A stretch of DNA of 64,000 nucleotides from Lentisphaerae bacterium WC36 (GTDB lineage Bacteria > Verrucomicrobiota > Lentisphaeria > Victivallales > SZUA-371): NCBI GenBank assembly GCA_020683205.1, contig CP085689.1:1054001-1118000 (forward strand), in the 5' to 3' direction. Under the pieces are notes generated by a model. The model did not search any database, was not told the DNA's origin, and saw only the letters and a list, made by a program, of their open reading frames with translations. A program made the translations under genes and the position numbers. Below, piece by piece: positions 19,501 through 28,452 of the stretch (position 1 is its first letter; the number at the start of each line of letters is the position of its first letter).

Positions 19501-20157
19501 ATAAGGTTTAATAGCATTTATTACATACTTTGTACTATTTTTATCGCCACATGAACCTAAAGCGCGCAAAAGCTTAGCATATTCATAATAAAAGTCACCT
19601 TTCGCATAAATATCCTTACCAAATTGATTTTGCTTATCAGCTAAATTAATGTCATCTGGCAACTTCTTAGCAGCTAATTTATTTAATGAATTAACATTAA
19701 ATTTAGCAATTTTTTCTTTAATTAGCTCTTTTTGTTTATTTTTCTCTGCAAGAGATTGACCTAACGCATCATATTTTAAATCCAAAGCCGTTAAATTAAT
19801 TAACCCATTTACTGCAGCTTGACTAACAGTCCAATCTTCATCATCCAACAATTTAACTAAAACTGGAATTGAATTAATATCTCCTGTCCATGCTAAATTC
19901 ATTGCCACTTCGCGACGTACTTCAGCAGATTTATCATTTGCTAATTTTGCAACTTTGTCTGCTGTTTTGAATGCACGCATATAAGATAAGTATTCGACGG
20001 CATTTTCTCTCTTTTCCGCACTTTCTGCAGTTAAACTTCTAGTTAGTTTATTTAACTCAAAATCAAATACATTCTTACCAGCTAAATTAAATGACGACAA
20101 CAAAGACACACAAGCTGAGAGAAGTAAATAACTTCTCTTTTGGTGGTTCTTTACCAT
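16558..20157 (-). CDS. Secreted HEAT-repeat / beta-propeller / c-haem protein
   Basis: A 1199-residue exported protein. The ATG at 20157 is preceded by AGGAGAG and followed by a signal peptide (RSYLLLSACVSLLSSFNLAG). Residues about 30-640 are HEAT/PBS-lyase-like repeats (for example DKSAEVRREVAMNLAWTGD and NEKPVWSSYAAEALGD). Residues about 665-1000 are a TolB/WD40-like propeller (GKKILFARQESG, GPYHDVQPIYLPDGRLMFST). The C-terminal part resembles the middle domain annotated in hydrazine synthase alpha subunits and many PVC proteins. It includes one c-type haem site, GCIGCHEMPDG, near residue 1150. Homologous PVC proteins are mostly uncharacterised. The single CxxCH implies periplasmic electron transfer or haem binding, not hydrazine synthesis, since no partner subunits are present. 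It is monocistronic. Confidence 0.85.
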   Translation of the reverse strand: MVKNHQKRSYLLLSACVSLLSSFNLAGKNVFDFELNKLTRSLTAESAEKRENAVEYLSYMRAFKTADKVAKLANDKSAEVRREVAMNLAWTGDINSIPVLVKLLDDEDWTVSQAAVNGLINLTALDLKYDALGQSLAEKNKQKELIKEKIAKFNVNSLNKLAAKKLPDDINLADKQNQFGKDIYAKGDFYYEYAKLLRALGSCGDKNSTKYVINAIKPYLTQDLMYRPISGANQAINRLERNMYYKYKYTPESQSVIDRGERLMVQAGIRALGRLGGKNAEKTLITLLNEKPVWSSYAAEALGDINTDSASLALINALPEYSVNYREWLAGDPKDKPVVSVDISDKPYLTSADRMPKTAFYILQSLSRANNISPEVKAQIREYTPYLVALFPTHWDANVYYQEEPYQKYIRYILEEAGIAQDIKNAAFKALGFNERTVSKDLPHRESVMRLAALWNYGKNSRYPSFSSNIISALARDKEDIPLLEKMLDNVNGWVKIDATRALIFNKSHSSLPKIKHLLTTAPDDASYGFNADYFRFGKGRLGDGYDEYNDPSPRFKTAYINALGYLNDKSSDELLIKFLNNDKNVIEVQYEAAVALCKLKTPKAIAALKKAATFHPVASVRLLAREAIFKQNIQPFAFPKNKTRTLKQLPIPTGKPQEIVFIKGTKNPGNHYQISKDQTGYSTTDAGPTYRLGKNIFKINTANPQESLQQLTHFKTGFVADLEVSYDGKKILFARQESGENPWWHIYEIDADGKNLRQITFGPYHDVQPIYLPDGRLMFSTSRVGGRDEYHGYPITGLATINYDGSAIKVIGFNAGRDNEASVTDDGQIVFSRLEVFYSRMKTELNLITVSQDGSKPTTIYGPERRHFWSRIGGAGAVATPRHRALRITQPSYWGDSMYLINSFRGPMLVGPGRYKERFLRPNNEWAVTTPWKIDDKTVLVAAGKRPLKIYSKKNVIGQPSKKYSKKRLDDWAPTDLGLYYMDVDTGKLQLIYNDPKTTEFEARPLQPRKLPPVMPSSLDETSFMGTLYCSSIFTTQHHYVKKYGKYIRVIEGIVPTTRVQTHMNGGIAWRNHGGTTARILGTIPVAADGSFMIQLPADRVFHLQVLDADKKVIGNEIVWQYVRPNETKGCIGCHEMPDGAPESFAKFPEAIRTKPVQLFPKENDIRYRAKLWFKGYAPDEREERLRTANSISVHGRE

Positions 20158-20732
20158 TTTTTTTACTCTCCTAACATTTCTTTTTTTTATTTTGTGTCAT
20201 AGTTACTACTTTTCAAGATTTTAAAAATCAAAACATATAAAAAATGTCATTTTATCGACATGATACTTATAACATTTTTATTTAAAAATGGCAAGCTTTT
20301 TAAGGAAATTATTGGCTCAAAATCAAGCTTCTTTTTTAAAATTTGGAAAAGTGTATTTTAATTACTATTTATGGATAAATGTTTCTTGAAAAAATGGTTA
20401 GAAATGATACTTATCCACTCATGAAGTAATTATCTTGAAATTTTGAAAATGATAAATCAATTTATGGCTTTAATTCATTGATATTTGTACCTAAAAACAA
20501 GAAAATAAAAAAATAAAAATTAACTTGTAATAAGAAATTATACGTCTATAATAGGAAGTAATGCGACAGGATATTTTGACTTAAAATATTTTTTCCAATT
20601 GAATTAGTTAACTTTCTTTTAGCCAGGAAGTAATAGGAGTTTAATTGAAATGATAGGTGTAGTTCTTAAAGTAATTTTGTCTTGCTAAATTAATAATTAT
20701 TTAAAAATTTTAAAAGATAGAGGATATTTATT
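20158..20732. other. Divergent promoter region
   Basis: 575 AT-rich bases between the divergent HEAT/haem gene and the pentose operon. It holds the operon promoter at 20525-20552 with its conserved downstream box, followed by an untranslated leader of about 170 bases. A short inverted repeat ATGTC/GACAT lies at 20244-20261 near the minus-strand gene. No small gene was seen. Confidence 0.6.
20525..20568 (+). promoter_or_regulatory. Promoter and shared box of the pentose operon
   Basis: -35 TTGTAA (20525-20530), a 16-base spacer, then -10 TATAAT (20547-20552). The box AGGAAGTAATGCGACA (20553-20568) follows. The same arrangement, with 14 of 16 identical bases in the box, lies upstream of the GH172 gene at 33254-33297. 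The AAATAAAAATTAA tract just upstream is also shared. Confidence 0.8.
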
Positions 20733-22247
20733 ATGAATAAAATTGTTGATATTTTCATACCGTTGGACGCTAGAGAAAGTGCTTGTAATGTTGTGTGGCC
20801 AGTCGCAGAACAGCAGTTAAAACAATTAGTAGAAGTTATTCAACAATTAGGTTGGCAAGTAAATATTCTTCATGAAAAAGTTATTAGGCGTGTTGTTGAT
20901 GGAATTAAAGTAATGGAAAACGCTCAGGGCAGTCGCTTAATAACTTTTTTGGCTGGCTGGACTTACCCTGATTTTGTAGTTTCCCCTCTAAGTCATATTT
21001 CAGAAGATATCCCAAAATTGCTACTAGGAAGTATTATTCCAGATTTTCCAGGAGCAGTTGGTTTGTTGGCTGCGGCTGGTGGATTAGAACAACTAAATAT
21101 TAAATTTTCTAGAATGTATGTTGAATATTTTGATAAAAAAGAAACCTACCAAAAAGAATTAAGTGAATTTTTAGAAACTGGAGAAATAAAATTCAATCAG
21201 AAAAAATTTATTGATATAGAAATTACATCTGAAGATAGAGCAAGGGCTCAAAATGCAGCAAAATCATTAAAAGGGCAAATTTATGGTTGTATTGGACCTC
21301 GTTCAATGGAAATGTGGAACAAAATTTCTGAAGAGGATTTTCTAAAAGTTTTTGGTGTCTCAAAATTAAGCTTTGATCAGTTGCGTTTAGTAAAAATGGC
21401 GGAACAAATATCAGATGAACAAGCTTTACAGGCTTTTGAATTTTTGAAAGAGAAAAAATTAGATTTTAAATTAGGAGATGACCCTGATAAATTTTTAACT
21501 GATGAAATGGTTATTTTTCAGTTGAAAATGTATTATGCATTATTAAATTTAAAAGAAGAATTTGGTCTAGATTTTTTAGGAGTTCAAGATCAGCTTGATT
21601 TGATAACATGGTATCCTGGGACTGATTTGATTTTAGGGTTATTAAATAATCGTTTACGCCCAAGTTCTGACGGTGAAACTGTTGTTGCAGCAACAGAAGC
21701 TGATGATGGTGCAGCTATTACAATGCAGGTTTTAAAGCTAATTCAAGATGGAGGAGAGCCAGTTGGTTTTAATGACTTACGTTATTGGAATAAAGATAAA
21801 AATCTTTACTACTTAGTAAATTCAGGGGCGTTAGCGCCATATTTTGCAAATAAGAGCCATGAGTCATTAGAAGGGTGCTGGAGCGAGCGTCAGACTCCAA
21901 TGTACTTCGCGGCAGGAGGTGGAACTTGTAGTGTGGTTTGTCGTGTTCCTGGTGTCATGACTTGGGCTAGATTTAGTTATCGTGATGGAAAAATATATTT
22001 ATGCGCGGGGCGCGGTGTAACAAATGTGCCAACTCATGAGCAGTGGCTTGAACGAACTGAGCGTTGTAGTCGAGATTGGCCACAGTGGTATGTTGCATTA
22101 TGTTCACATATGGAATATTATATTAATAGTAATCATCCTATGACGGTTGTTGGAGATTACTTGGGTGCATTAAAAGCATTTGCAGAAGAACTAAACATTG
22201 AATTTGAGTGTTACGATTACTGTAACGTAGAGGATTTAACTATATGA
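20733..22247 (+). CDS. FucI/AraA-fold aldose-ketose isomerase
   Basis: A 504-residue cytoplasmic protein of the L-fucose/L-arabinose isomerase superfamily, which interconverts aldoses and ketoses using a divalent metal. GSIIPDFPGAVGLLAAAGGL and KGQIYGCIGPRSMEMW are Rossmann-like N-terminal segments. The probable metal ligands are E322 (in AATEADDGAA), D348 (GFNDLRYW) and H468 (NSNHPMT), following the Glu/Asp/His pattern of FucI. An L-fucose-specific function is unlikely because the operon lacks fuculokinase and fuculose-phosphate aldolase. Known fucose isomerases also convert D-arabinose to D-ribulose, which would suit the downstream ribulokinase and RpiB. It is first in its operon, with AGAGGA before the ATG, and its stop overlaps the next start (ATGA). 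The substrate is inferred from context. Confidence 0.85.
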   Translation: MNKIVDIFIPLDARESACNVVWPVAEQQLKQLVEVIQQLGWQVNILHEKVIRRVVDGIKVMENAQGSRLITFLAGWTYPDFVVSPLSHISEDIPKLLLGSIIPDFPGAVGLLAAAGGLEQLNIKFSRMYVEYFDKKETYQKELSEFLETGEIKFNQKKFIDIEITSEDRARAQNAAKSLKGQIYGCIGPRSMEMWNKISEEDFLKVFGVSKLSFDQLRLVKMAEQISDEQALQAFEFLKEKKLDFKLGDDPDKFLTDEMVIFQLKMYYALLNLKEEFGLDFLGVQDQLDLITWYPGTDLILGLLNNRLRPSSDGETVVAATEADDGAAITMQVLKLIQDGGEPVGFNDLRYWNKDKNLYYLVNSGALAPYFANKSHESLEGCWSERQTPMYFAAGGGTCSVVCRVPGVMTWARFSYRDGKIYLCAGRGVTNVPTHEQWLERTERCSRDWPQWYVALCSHMEYYINSNHPMTVVGDYLGALKAFAEELNIEFECYDYCNVEDLTI

Positions 22248-23785
22248 AAAAACAGCAGTATATTAATAATGAATATCTTTTAGAGATGAATAATATTCAT
22301 AAATCTTTTGGTTCAGTTGAAGTTCTCAAAGGAGTAGATTTTGGACTGAAAGGTGGCGAAGTTCATGTTCTTGCGGGTGAAAACGGTGCAGGAAAAAGTA
22401 CTTTGATGAAGATTCTCTGTGGAATTCATACTGCTGATCAAGGTGTTATTAAACGTAATGGTGAAATTGTAAATTTTAAAAAAGTCGCTGATTCTGCTAG
22501 GCATGGTATTTCTATGATTCATCAGGAATTGTCTATGATTAAAGAATTATCGATTGTTGACAATATATTTTTGGGGCAAGAAATTACTCGGTTTAAATTT
22601 TTTAATAATCCTAAAGAGCAAGAGAAAAAAACAACAGCAATTTTAAATAAATTAAATATAAATATTGATTGTAGGCGTAAAGTTGAAGAATTTGCAGTAT
22701 CAACTCAGCAAATGTTTGAGATAGCTAAAGCGTTAACTTTTGATGCTCAAATTATTATTATGGATGAGCCAACTAGTGCTTTAAATAAGCCTGAAGCCGA
22801 GCGATTATTTGATTTAATAGCTGAATTAAAAAGTGCTGGTCATGCAATTGTTTATATTTCACATAAAATGGATGAAATTTATCGTTTAGCCGATAAAATT
22901 ACGGTATTACGTGATGGTGAATTTATTATTAGCAGTGCTGCTAGTGAGTTGCCTGAAAATAAATTAGTCGCAGCTTTGGTTGGACGAGAATTAAATCAGC
23001 AATATCCAAATCGTACAACAAAAGTTGGAAGTGATTTTTTCACCGTAAAAAATTATAGCGTTGAAAAAAAATATGGACATGGAAAGTTGGTTGATAACAT
23101 CTCTTTTAGCTTAAAAAAGGGAGAAATTCTTGGAATTGCAGGACTCGAAGGCTCTGGTAACCATGAATTATTTTACTCACTTTTTGGCGCATATGGGATT
23201 AACAATAGTGGAAATGTTGTTATGGACGGCAGAAAGTTGAAAATTAAAAATCCAAAAAATTCAATTGAACATAATAATATGATGCTACTTACTCATGACC
23301 GCAAAGGTGATGGTTTAATTTTAGACATGAGTATTCAGGAAAATACCTCACTAGCTTCTATGAAAAGGTTTTCGAATAAATTAACATTTATGAACAAGCA
23401 AAAAGAACGCAAGACAGCAGAATTGTTCCAAAATAAAATGAACATAAAATGCTCTTCTGTTAACCAATGTGTGGGTGAATTATCAGGAGGCAATCAGCAA
23501 AAAGTGGTATTAGCTAAATGTCTCGAAACAAACCCTCAGGTTTTATTGCTTGACGAACCAACTAGAGGTGTGGATGTTGGCGCCAAAAAGGAAATTTATG
23601 ATTTAATGAATCAATGCACAGATGCTGGCATAAGTATAATTTTAATAACTTCTGAAATGTCAGAATTATTGGCGATGAGTGATAGAATTTTGGTTATGCA
23701 CTTAGGTGAAATTACTCGTGAACTAGCCAAAAATGAGGCCACTCCAGAAAATGTTTTAGCTGCTGCAATGGGTAAAGTAATTTAA
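22244..23785 (+). CDS. Sugar ABC importer ATPase, RbsA/MglA type
   Basis: A 513-residue tandem-ATPase subunit that powers uptake of a monosaccharide. The first cassette has GENGAGKST (Walker A), the degenerate signature VSTQQMFEIAKAL and MDEPTSALN (Walker B). The second has the degenerate Walker A GLEGSGNHE, the clear signature LSGGNQQKVVLAKCL and LLLDEPTRGVDVGAKKE. This mix of one degenerate and one canonical site is normal for the RbsA/MglA/XylG/AraG family, and the length matches. It overlaps the isomerase stop by 4 bases and is followed 16 bases later by the permease. Sugar specificity is set by the binding protein, so rbs naming is not applied. Confidence 0.93.
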   Translation: MKKQQYINNEYLLEMNNIHKSFGSVEVLKGVDFGLKGGEVHVLAGENGAGKSTLMKILCGIHTADQGVIKRNGEIVNFKKVADSARHGISMIHQELSMIKELSIVDNIFLGQEITRFKFFNNPKEQEKKTTAILNKLNINIDCRRKVEEFAVSTQQMFEIAKALTFDAQIIIMDEPTSALNKPEAERLFDLIAELKSAGHAIVYISHKMDEIYRLADKITVLRDGEFIISSAASELPENKLVAALVGRELNQQYPNRTTKVGSDFFTVKNYSVEKKYGHGKLVDNISFSLKKGEILGIAGLEGSGNHELFYSLFGAYGINNSGNVVMDGRKLKIKNPKNSIEHNNMMLLTHDRKGDGLILDMSIQENTSLASMKRFSNKLTFMNKQKERKTAELFQNKMNIKCSSVNQCVGELSGGNQQKVVLAKCLETNPQVLLLDEPTRGVDVGAKKEIYDLMNQCTDAGISIILITSEMSELLAMSDRILVMHLGEITRELAKNEATPENVLAAAMGKVI

Positions 23786-23801
23786 CGCAAGGAAATATAA
23801 A

Positions 23802-24836
23802 ATGGACAAAAGTATTAATAAAAATAACATATTGGACGATTAATGTTCAATTAATAAATGTGACAAAGCAAATTTTTTTACTACGTCAACTTTTAGAGCA
23901 TTAATTGCATTAATTTTAGTATTGGGTCTTGGCGCATATTTTAATGGGGATGGCGCATTTTTTAATTGGGATACGCATCGTGATACCTTGCGAGCTATTT
24001 CTGTATATGGAATGTTATCCTGTGCGATGACATTGGTCATTATTACGGGAGGTATTGATTTATCAGTGGGAAGTTTGCTGGCATTGTCATCGGTAACTTT
24101 TTCATTGCTGACATTGCATCATTCAATTCCTGTACCTTTCGCTATAGCTGCTTGTTTATTTGCAGGAGTGTTATGTGGTGGAACTTCTGGAGTTTTAATT
24201 TCAAAATTCAAAGTGCAACCTTTTATTGCTACCCTAGCAATGATGGTTTTTGCACGAGGAATAGCTAAATTTATCTCTGGAAGTAAAAAAATTTCAACTT
24301 ATGTGAAGCAGGGCGATGAATATGTGAATATTGAGATGCCTAAAATTTTTGACTTTCTTAATTCACGAATATTAAATGATAATTTAAGTATTGTAACAAT
24401 TATCATGGTGGTATGTATTATAATTTGTTTTATTCTTATTAATAAAATGCGTTATGGTCGCCAATTGTTTGCAATTGGAGGTAATGAAAATGCCGCAAAA
24501 ATTTCTGGTGTACCAGTAAATTTGGTAAAGGTAATTACTTATGCTTTGAGTGGTTTTTTCTGCGCTATTGCTGGAATTTGTCAAGCTGCGCAAGAATATC
24601 AGGGAGATCCCGAAGCTGGCGTGAGTTATGAGTTAACGGCTATCGCAATGGTGGTCATTGGTGGAACAAGTCTAAATGGTGGACGTGGTTCAATATTATG
24701 GACGTTAATTGGTATTTTAACGATGGGATACTTGGAAAAAATCTTAAGTATCAATGCTGTAGGTGAAGATAAAAGATTAATATTAACGGGAATAATTATT
24801 GTTGGTGCAGTGTTATTCCAAAAACGTAAAAATTAA
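23802..24836 (+). CDS. Sugar ABC importer permease, RbsC type, with in-frame TAA
   Basis: An RbsC-family membrane subunit with about 8-10 membrane segments and the family motif ITGGIDLSVGS. It also has GGTSLNGGRGS near the C-terminus, as usual. A well-placed start exists at 23802 (AAGGA 7 bases before the ATG). That frame reads 13 codons (MDKSINKNNILDD), meets TAA at 23841-23843, then continues open to the stop at 24836. The first membrane segment (TFRALIALILVLGLGAYF) lies after this stop. The only later in-frame start before it would be ends is the TTG at 23922, which has no ribosome site and would cut that segment in half. Without the TAA the protein would be about 344 residues, normal for RbsC. 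So this is either a recent nonsense mutation, a sequence error, or an unusual restart. Confidence 0.85.
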
Positions 24837-24846
24837 GGAGTTTTTC

Positions 24847-25815
24847 ATGAAAATTTTTCAAAAGTATTTTTTGTGTGCTGTTGGCTGTGTTACGCTTGGT
24901 TTAATGAGTTCTTGTGGTGATAGTAATTCAGAAACGGCTAAACCTGATGAAAAAAATCAAGTAAAAACGTGGACTATTGGCATGAGTCAAAGTAATTTAG
25001 GTGAACCATGGCGTGTGCAAATGAACGAAGATTTACAAACGAATGCAAATAAGCATAAAAATTTAAAAATAATTTTTAAGAATGCTCAAAATGATTCATT
25101 AAAGCAACGTTCACAAATGGAAGAATTCATCAATAGTAAAGTTGATTTAATTATTATTTCGCCAAAAGAGGCTGCTCCTTTAACGCAAGTTGTTGCTCAA
25201 GCAATGAAGCGAAATATTCCTGTTATTGTTTTGGATAGAAAAATTTTAGGTAAAAACTACACATGTTATATTTCAGCAGATAATAAATTAATTGGTGAAG
25301 CTGCAGGAAAATGGATTAAAGAACATTTACCAAAAGGTGGGAAGTTGATTGAATTAAAAGGGTTAATGACTTCAACTCCAGGGCAGGATCGTCATAATGG
25401 TTTTGTTAATGGAATTAAAGGACATGATTTTGAAACAATTTTTGAAGCAGATATGAAATGGTTAGAAGGCAATGCTCGTAAAGAAATGGAATCAGCGCTA
25501 GCTCGTTTTCCTAAGATAGATGTAGTTTATTCGCATAATGACCCAGGTGCTCATGGTGCTTATTTAGCGGCTAAAGCAGTTGGCCGTGAAAAAGAAATTA
25601 TGTTTGTTGGTATTGATGGCTTGCCTCAAGAAGGTCAAATTTATGTTAAAAAAGGCATTTTATCGGCATCTTTTGAATACCCTAATGGTAGTGATGTTGC
25701 GATTGAAACGGCACTAAAAATTCTTAGAGGAGAAAAATTTGATAAAAATATCATATTGCCTTCAAAGTATTTCACTGCCAAAAATATTGATAAAGGTGGC
25801 GAATATATCAAATAA
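24847..25815 (+). CDS. Sugar-binding lipoprotein, RbsB type
   Basis: A 322-residue type-1 periplasmic binding protein (Peripla_BP_4) that captures sugar for the importer. The ATG at 24847 follows AAGGAG, which overlaps the permease stop; 16 extra upstream residues in the longer frame are rejected. The signal ends in a lipobox (LMSSC, Cys at residue 23), so it is anchored to a membrane. Family features include WTIGMSQSNLGEPWRVQM, SKVDLIIISPKEAAPL, IPVIVLDRK and VVYSHNDPGAHGAYLAAKA. Most RbsB homologues in Gram-negatives are soluble; a lipoprotein form is less usual. It lies between the permease and the ribulokinase. Confidence 0.92.
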   Translation: MKIFQKYFLCAVGCVTLGLMSSCGDSNSETAKPDEKNQVKTWTIGMSQSNLGEPWRVQMNEDLQTNANKHKNLKIIFKNAQNDSLKQRSQMEEFINSKVDLIIISPKEAAPLTQVVAQAMKRNIPVIVLDRKILGKNYTCYISADNKLIGEAAGKWIKEHLPKGGKLIELKGLMTSTPGQDRHNGFVNGIKGHDFETIFEADMKWLEGNARKEMESALARFPKIDVVYSHNDPGAHGAYLAAKAVGREKEIMFVGIDGLPQEGQIYVKKGILSASFEYPNGSDVAIETALKILRGEKFDKNIILPSKYFTAKNIDKGGEYIK

Positions 25816-25922
25816 TTGAAAAACACCGTGAAGTAAAGTTTTGATATTTATGAAGATTAATAGCAATAATAAGATATAATTGAGATTTATATTGTAGCAT
25901 TTCCAAGAGAGGTTTTTAAAAA

Positions 25923-27572
25923 GTGAATAACTTAAAAGGTAAGTATGTTATAGGTTTAGATTATGGTACAGATTCTGCCCGTGCCGTAATTGTAAATATT
26001 GGTAGTGGAGAAATTTTGGGTGAGGGCGTAAGCTATTATCATAATTGGAAAAAAAAGTTGTATTGTGATGAAAAAATTAATCAATTTCGTCAACATCCAC
26101 AAGATTATTTGATTGCTTTAGAAAATGCCGTCACAAATGCCATAAAAGAGGTGAATTTTGATCAAAAAATCACCAGTAATATTATTGCTATGAATGTTGG
26201 AACTACAGGATCAACAGTTGCTTTAGTTGATAAAAATGCAAATGTTTTGGCTCAAAATGATCAATATCAGACTAATCCAGACGCAATGTTTATGTTATGG
26301 AAAGATCATACCTCGGTAAAAGAAGCTGAAGCTATTAATAATTGGGCAAAGGACTGCGCTGAAATTGATTACACAAAATATAGTGGTGGAATTTATTCTT
26401 CAGAATGGTTTTGGGCTAAATTATTGCATTTAGCAAATACAAATCCTGAATTGGTTAAAGAAGCTTATACTTTTTGTGAATGTAGTGATTGGTTAGTAAC
26501 TAATTTATGTGGTATTGATGATGCTGATAAAATTATTAGAAACCGTTGTGCGGCTGGGCATAAAGGAATGTGGCATGAATCTTTTGGTGGCTACCCAAAA
26601 ACAAACTGTTTAAATAAATTACATCCAGAATTGAGTAGAATTAGAGAAACATTAAACGATAGTACTGTTACAGCAGATAAAGCGGTAGGTTGTTTGTCTG
26701 AAAAATGGGCAAAGAAACTAGGTTTATCGACCAATGTTAAAATTGGAGCAGGGGCATTGGATGCGCATGTTGGTGCCATTGGTGGTGGAGTTAAGCCTGG
26801 AATGTTTTTAAAAGTTATAGGTACTTCAACATGTGATATGATGGTTGCTGATGCAAGTGAAATTCCTAAAGAACCTGTTGCTGGAATTTGCGGACAGGTT
26901 GATGGTTCAATAATTCCAGGATTCATTGGTTTTGAGGCTGGTCAATCAGCTTTTGGTGATATTTATTCATGGTTTGGAAATATTCTTAGCTGGGGACTGC
27001 AATTTTGTGACAATGCTTCTGATATTAAGAAAAATATTGTAAAATTAGTCGAAAATGCTGCAGAAAAATTACCAGTGTCTGATTCAAAAATAGTTTCAGT
27101 TGATTGGATGAACGGGCGACGCACTCCAGATGCAAATCAAAATTTAAAAGGAGCAATAATGCAGTTATCTCTAGGTAGCAATGCTCCTGAATTGTTTAAA
27201 TCACTCGTCGAGTCAACAGCATTTGGCGCAAAGGCAATTATCGAGCGTTTTGAATCTGAAAATGTTGAAATTAAGGAAATAGCCGCAATAGGAGGCGTCG
27301 CTGAAAAATCATCTTTCGTTATGCAAACTTTAGCAAATGTTTTTGAGCGAGATATAATTGTTATTAAAGCACAGCAGACATGTGCATTAGGATCAGCAAT
27401 GCTTGCAAGTGTTGTTGGGGGAGCATACAACGATTTGATTGAGGCTCAAAAAGCAATGGATTGTAGTGAAAAAATAGTTTATAGAACGCAAGAAGAATAT
27501 CACTCTCATTATCAAAAATTATATAAGAAATATAAGTTGAGTGCAAACTTTATAGAAAATTATATGACTTAA
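25923..27572 (+). CDS. FGGY ribulokinase, AraB type
   Basis: A 549-residue FGGY carbohydrate kinase that phosphorylates a ketopentose at O5 with ATP. It begins with GTG at 25923, with GAGAGG about 10 bases upstream. AraB-like features are GLDYGTDSARAVIVN at the N-terminus, MNVGTTGSTVALVD, GAGALDAHVGAIGGG (the AraB DxHxGAxG site), IGTSTCDMMV (phosphate loop) and IAAIGGVAEKSSFVMQ near the C-terminus. Characterised AraB enzymes accept both L- and D-ribulose. No araD is present, while rpiB and transketolase follow. D-ribulose is therefore the better-supported substrate here, giving D-ribulose 5-phosphate. The gene is 107 bases after the binding-protein gene and 10 bases before the transketolase half. 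Confidence 0.9.
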   Translation: MNNLKGKYVIGLDYGTDSARAVIVNIGSGEILGEGVSYYHNWKKKLYCDEKINQFRQHPQDYLIALENAVTNAIKEVNFDQKITSNIIAMNVGTTGSTVALVDKNANVLAQNDQYQTNPDAMFMLWKDHTSVKEAEAINNWAKDCAEIDYTKYSGGIYSSEWFWAKLLHLANTNPELVKEAYTFCECSDWLVTNLCGIDDADKIIRNRCAAGHKGMWHESFGGYPKTNCLNKLHPELSRIRETLNDSTVTADKAVGCLSEKWAKKLGLSTNVKIGAGALDAHVGAIGGGVKPGMFLKVIGTSTCDMMVADASEIPKEPVAGICGQVDGSIIPGFIGFEAGQSAFGDIYSWFGNILSWGLQFCDNASDIKKNIVKLVENAAEKLPVSDSKIVSVDWMNGRRTPDANQNLKGAIMQLSLGSNAPELFKSLVESTAFGAKAIIERFESENVEIKEIAAIGGVAEKSSFVMQTLANVFERDIIVIKAQQTCALGSAMLASVVGGAYNDLIEAQKAMDCSEKIVYRTQEEYHSHYQKLYKKYKLSANFIENYMT

Positions 27573-27582
27573 TAGTGGAACA

Positions 27583-28440
27583 ATGAAAATGAAAGAAAAT
27601 TTAACCATTGATGAGCTAAATGATTTAGCAAATGAATTGCGTTATGTTATTGCTGATATGATTTGTCGTTCAGGTTCGGGACATCTTGGAGGAGCTGTTT
27701 CAATAATTGAAATAATGATAACTCTATATTATCGGGTAATGAACGTAAAAAATAGTGAACCAGGTTGGAATAATAGAGATAGACTCATTTTAAGTAAAGG
27801 ACATGCTGCGCCTGTTTTATATGCTGTTTTGGCTTATAAAAAATTTTTTCCAAAATCATGGCTAAAAACTTTAAATTGTGATGGAACAAAACTTCCAAGT
27901 CATGCTGATGCACGAACAGTGCCTGGAATTGATATGACTACTGGATCATTAGGGCAAGGCTTATCTGCAGCTTGCGGAATGGCCTTTGCTGCTAAGAAGG
28001 ATAAGCGTGCAAATCATATATTTTGTATCGTTGGAGATGGAGAGCTTAATGAAGGTCAAAATTGGGAAGCAGCAATGTTTGCATCTCACAATAGACTTGA
28101 TAATTTAATAGCAATTTGTGATTATAATAAATTGCAAATTGATGGTTTTACCTATGAAGTAATTGATTTAGAACCATTAACAGATAAGTGGAAGTCTTTT
28201 AATTGGAATGTTATTGAAGCTGATGGTCATAATTGGAATGAAATTTTTAGTAGCTTAGAACGTGCAAAAAAATTGAATAATGGTAAACCAACAATGATTA
28301 TTATGCATACAACAAAAGCTAAAGATTGTTCAACTATTGAAAATATTGCCTCAAGTCATAATATTAAAATTGGTAGCATAACAGAACATCAAAACTTTCT
28401 CAAATCAATAACTTCTGGTGAGTACAAGTTGCCATATTAA
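27583..28440 (+). CDS. Transketolase, N-terminal (thiamine-binding) half
   Basis: A 285-residue thiamine-diphosphate domain. It matches the N-terminal half of transketolase, as in organisms that encode the enzyme as two polypeptides. Visible motifs are SGSGHLGGAVSIIEI, RLILSKGHAAPVLYA, MTTGSLGQGLSAACGMAFA and the TPP-binding GDGELNEGQNWEAAMFA. The partner half starts 12 bases after the stop. With its partner it moves two-carbon units between pentose and triose/hexose phosphates, taking ribulose/ribose 5-phosphate into central metabolism. Two in-frame ATGs (27583 and 27589) are possible; the second has better spacing from GTGGA. Confidence 0.92.
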   Translation: MKMKENLTIDELNDLANELRYVIADMICRSGSGHLGGAVSIIEIMITLYYRVMNVKNSEPGWNNRDRLILSKGHAAPVLYAVLAYKKFFPKSWLKTLNCDGTKLPSHADARTVPGIDMTTGSLGQGLSAACGMAFAAKKDKRANHIFCIVGDGELNEGQNWEAAMFASHNRLDNLIAICDYNKLQIDGFTYEVIDLEPLTDKWKSFNWNVIEADGHNWNEIFSSLERAKKLNNGKPTMIIMHTTKAKDCSTIENIASSHNIKIGSITEHQNFLKSITSGEYKLPY

Positions 28441-28452
28441 GGATACTATTAT

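Noticed and set aside
16558-20157. Hydrazine synthase / anammox function from the C-terminal domain
   Set aside because: Only one haem site, a HEAT/propeller architecture and no partner subunits. The domain is common in non-anammox PVC proteins.
23802-24836. Stop-codon reassignment to explain the TAA in the permease
   Set aside because: TAA ends many other genes here at the expected places, so a changed code is not supported.
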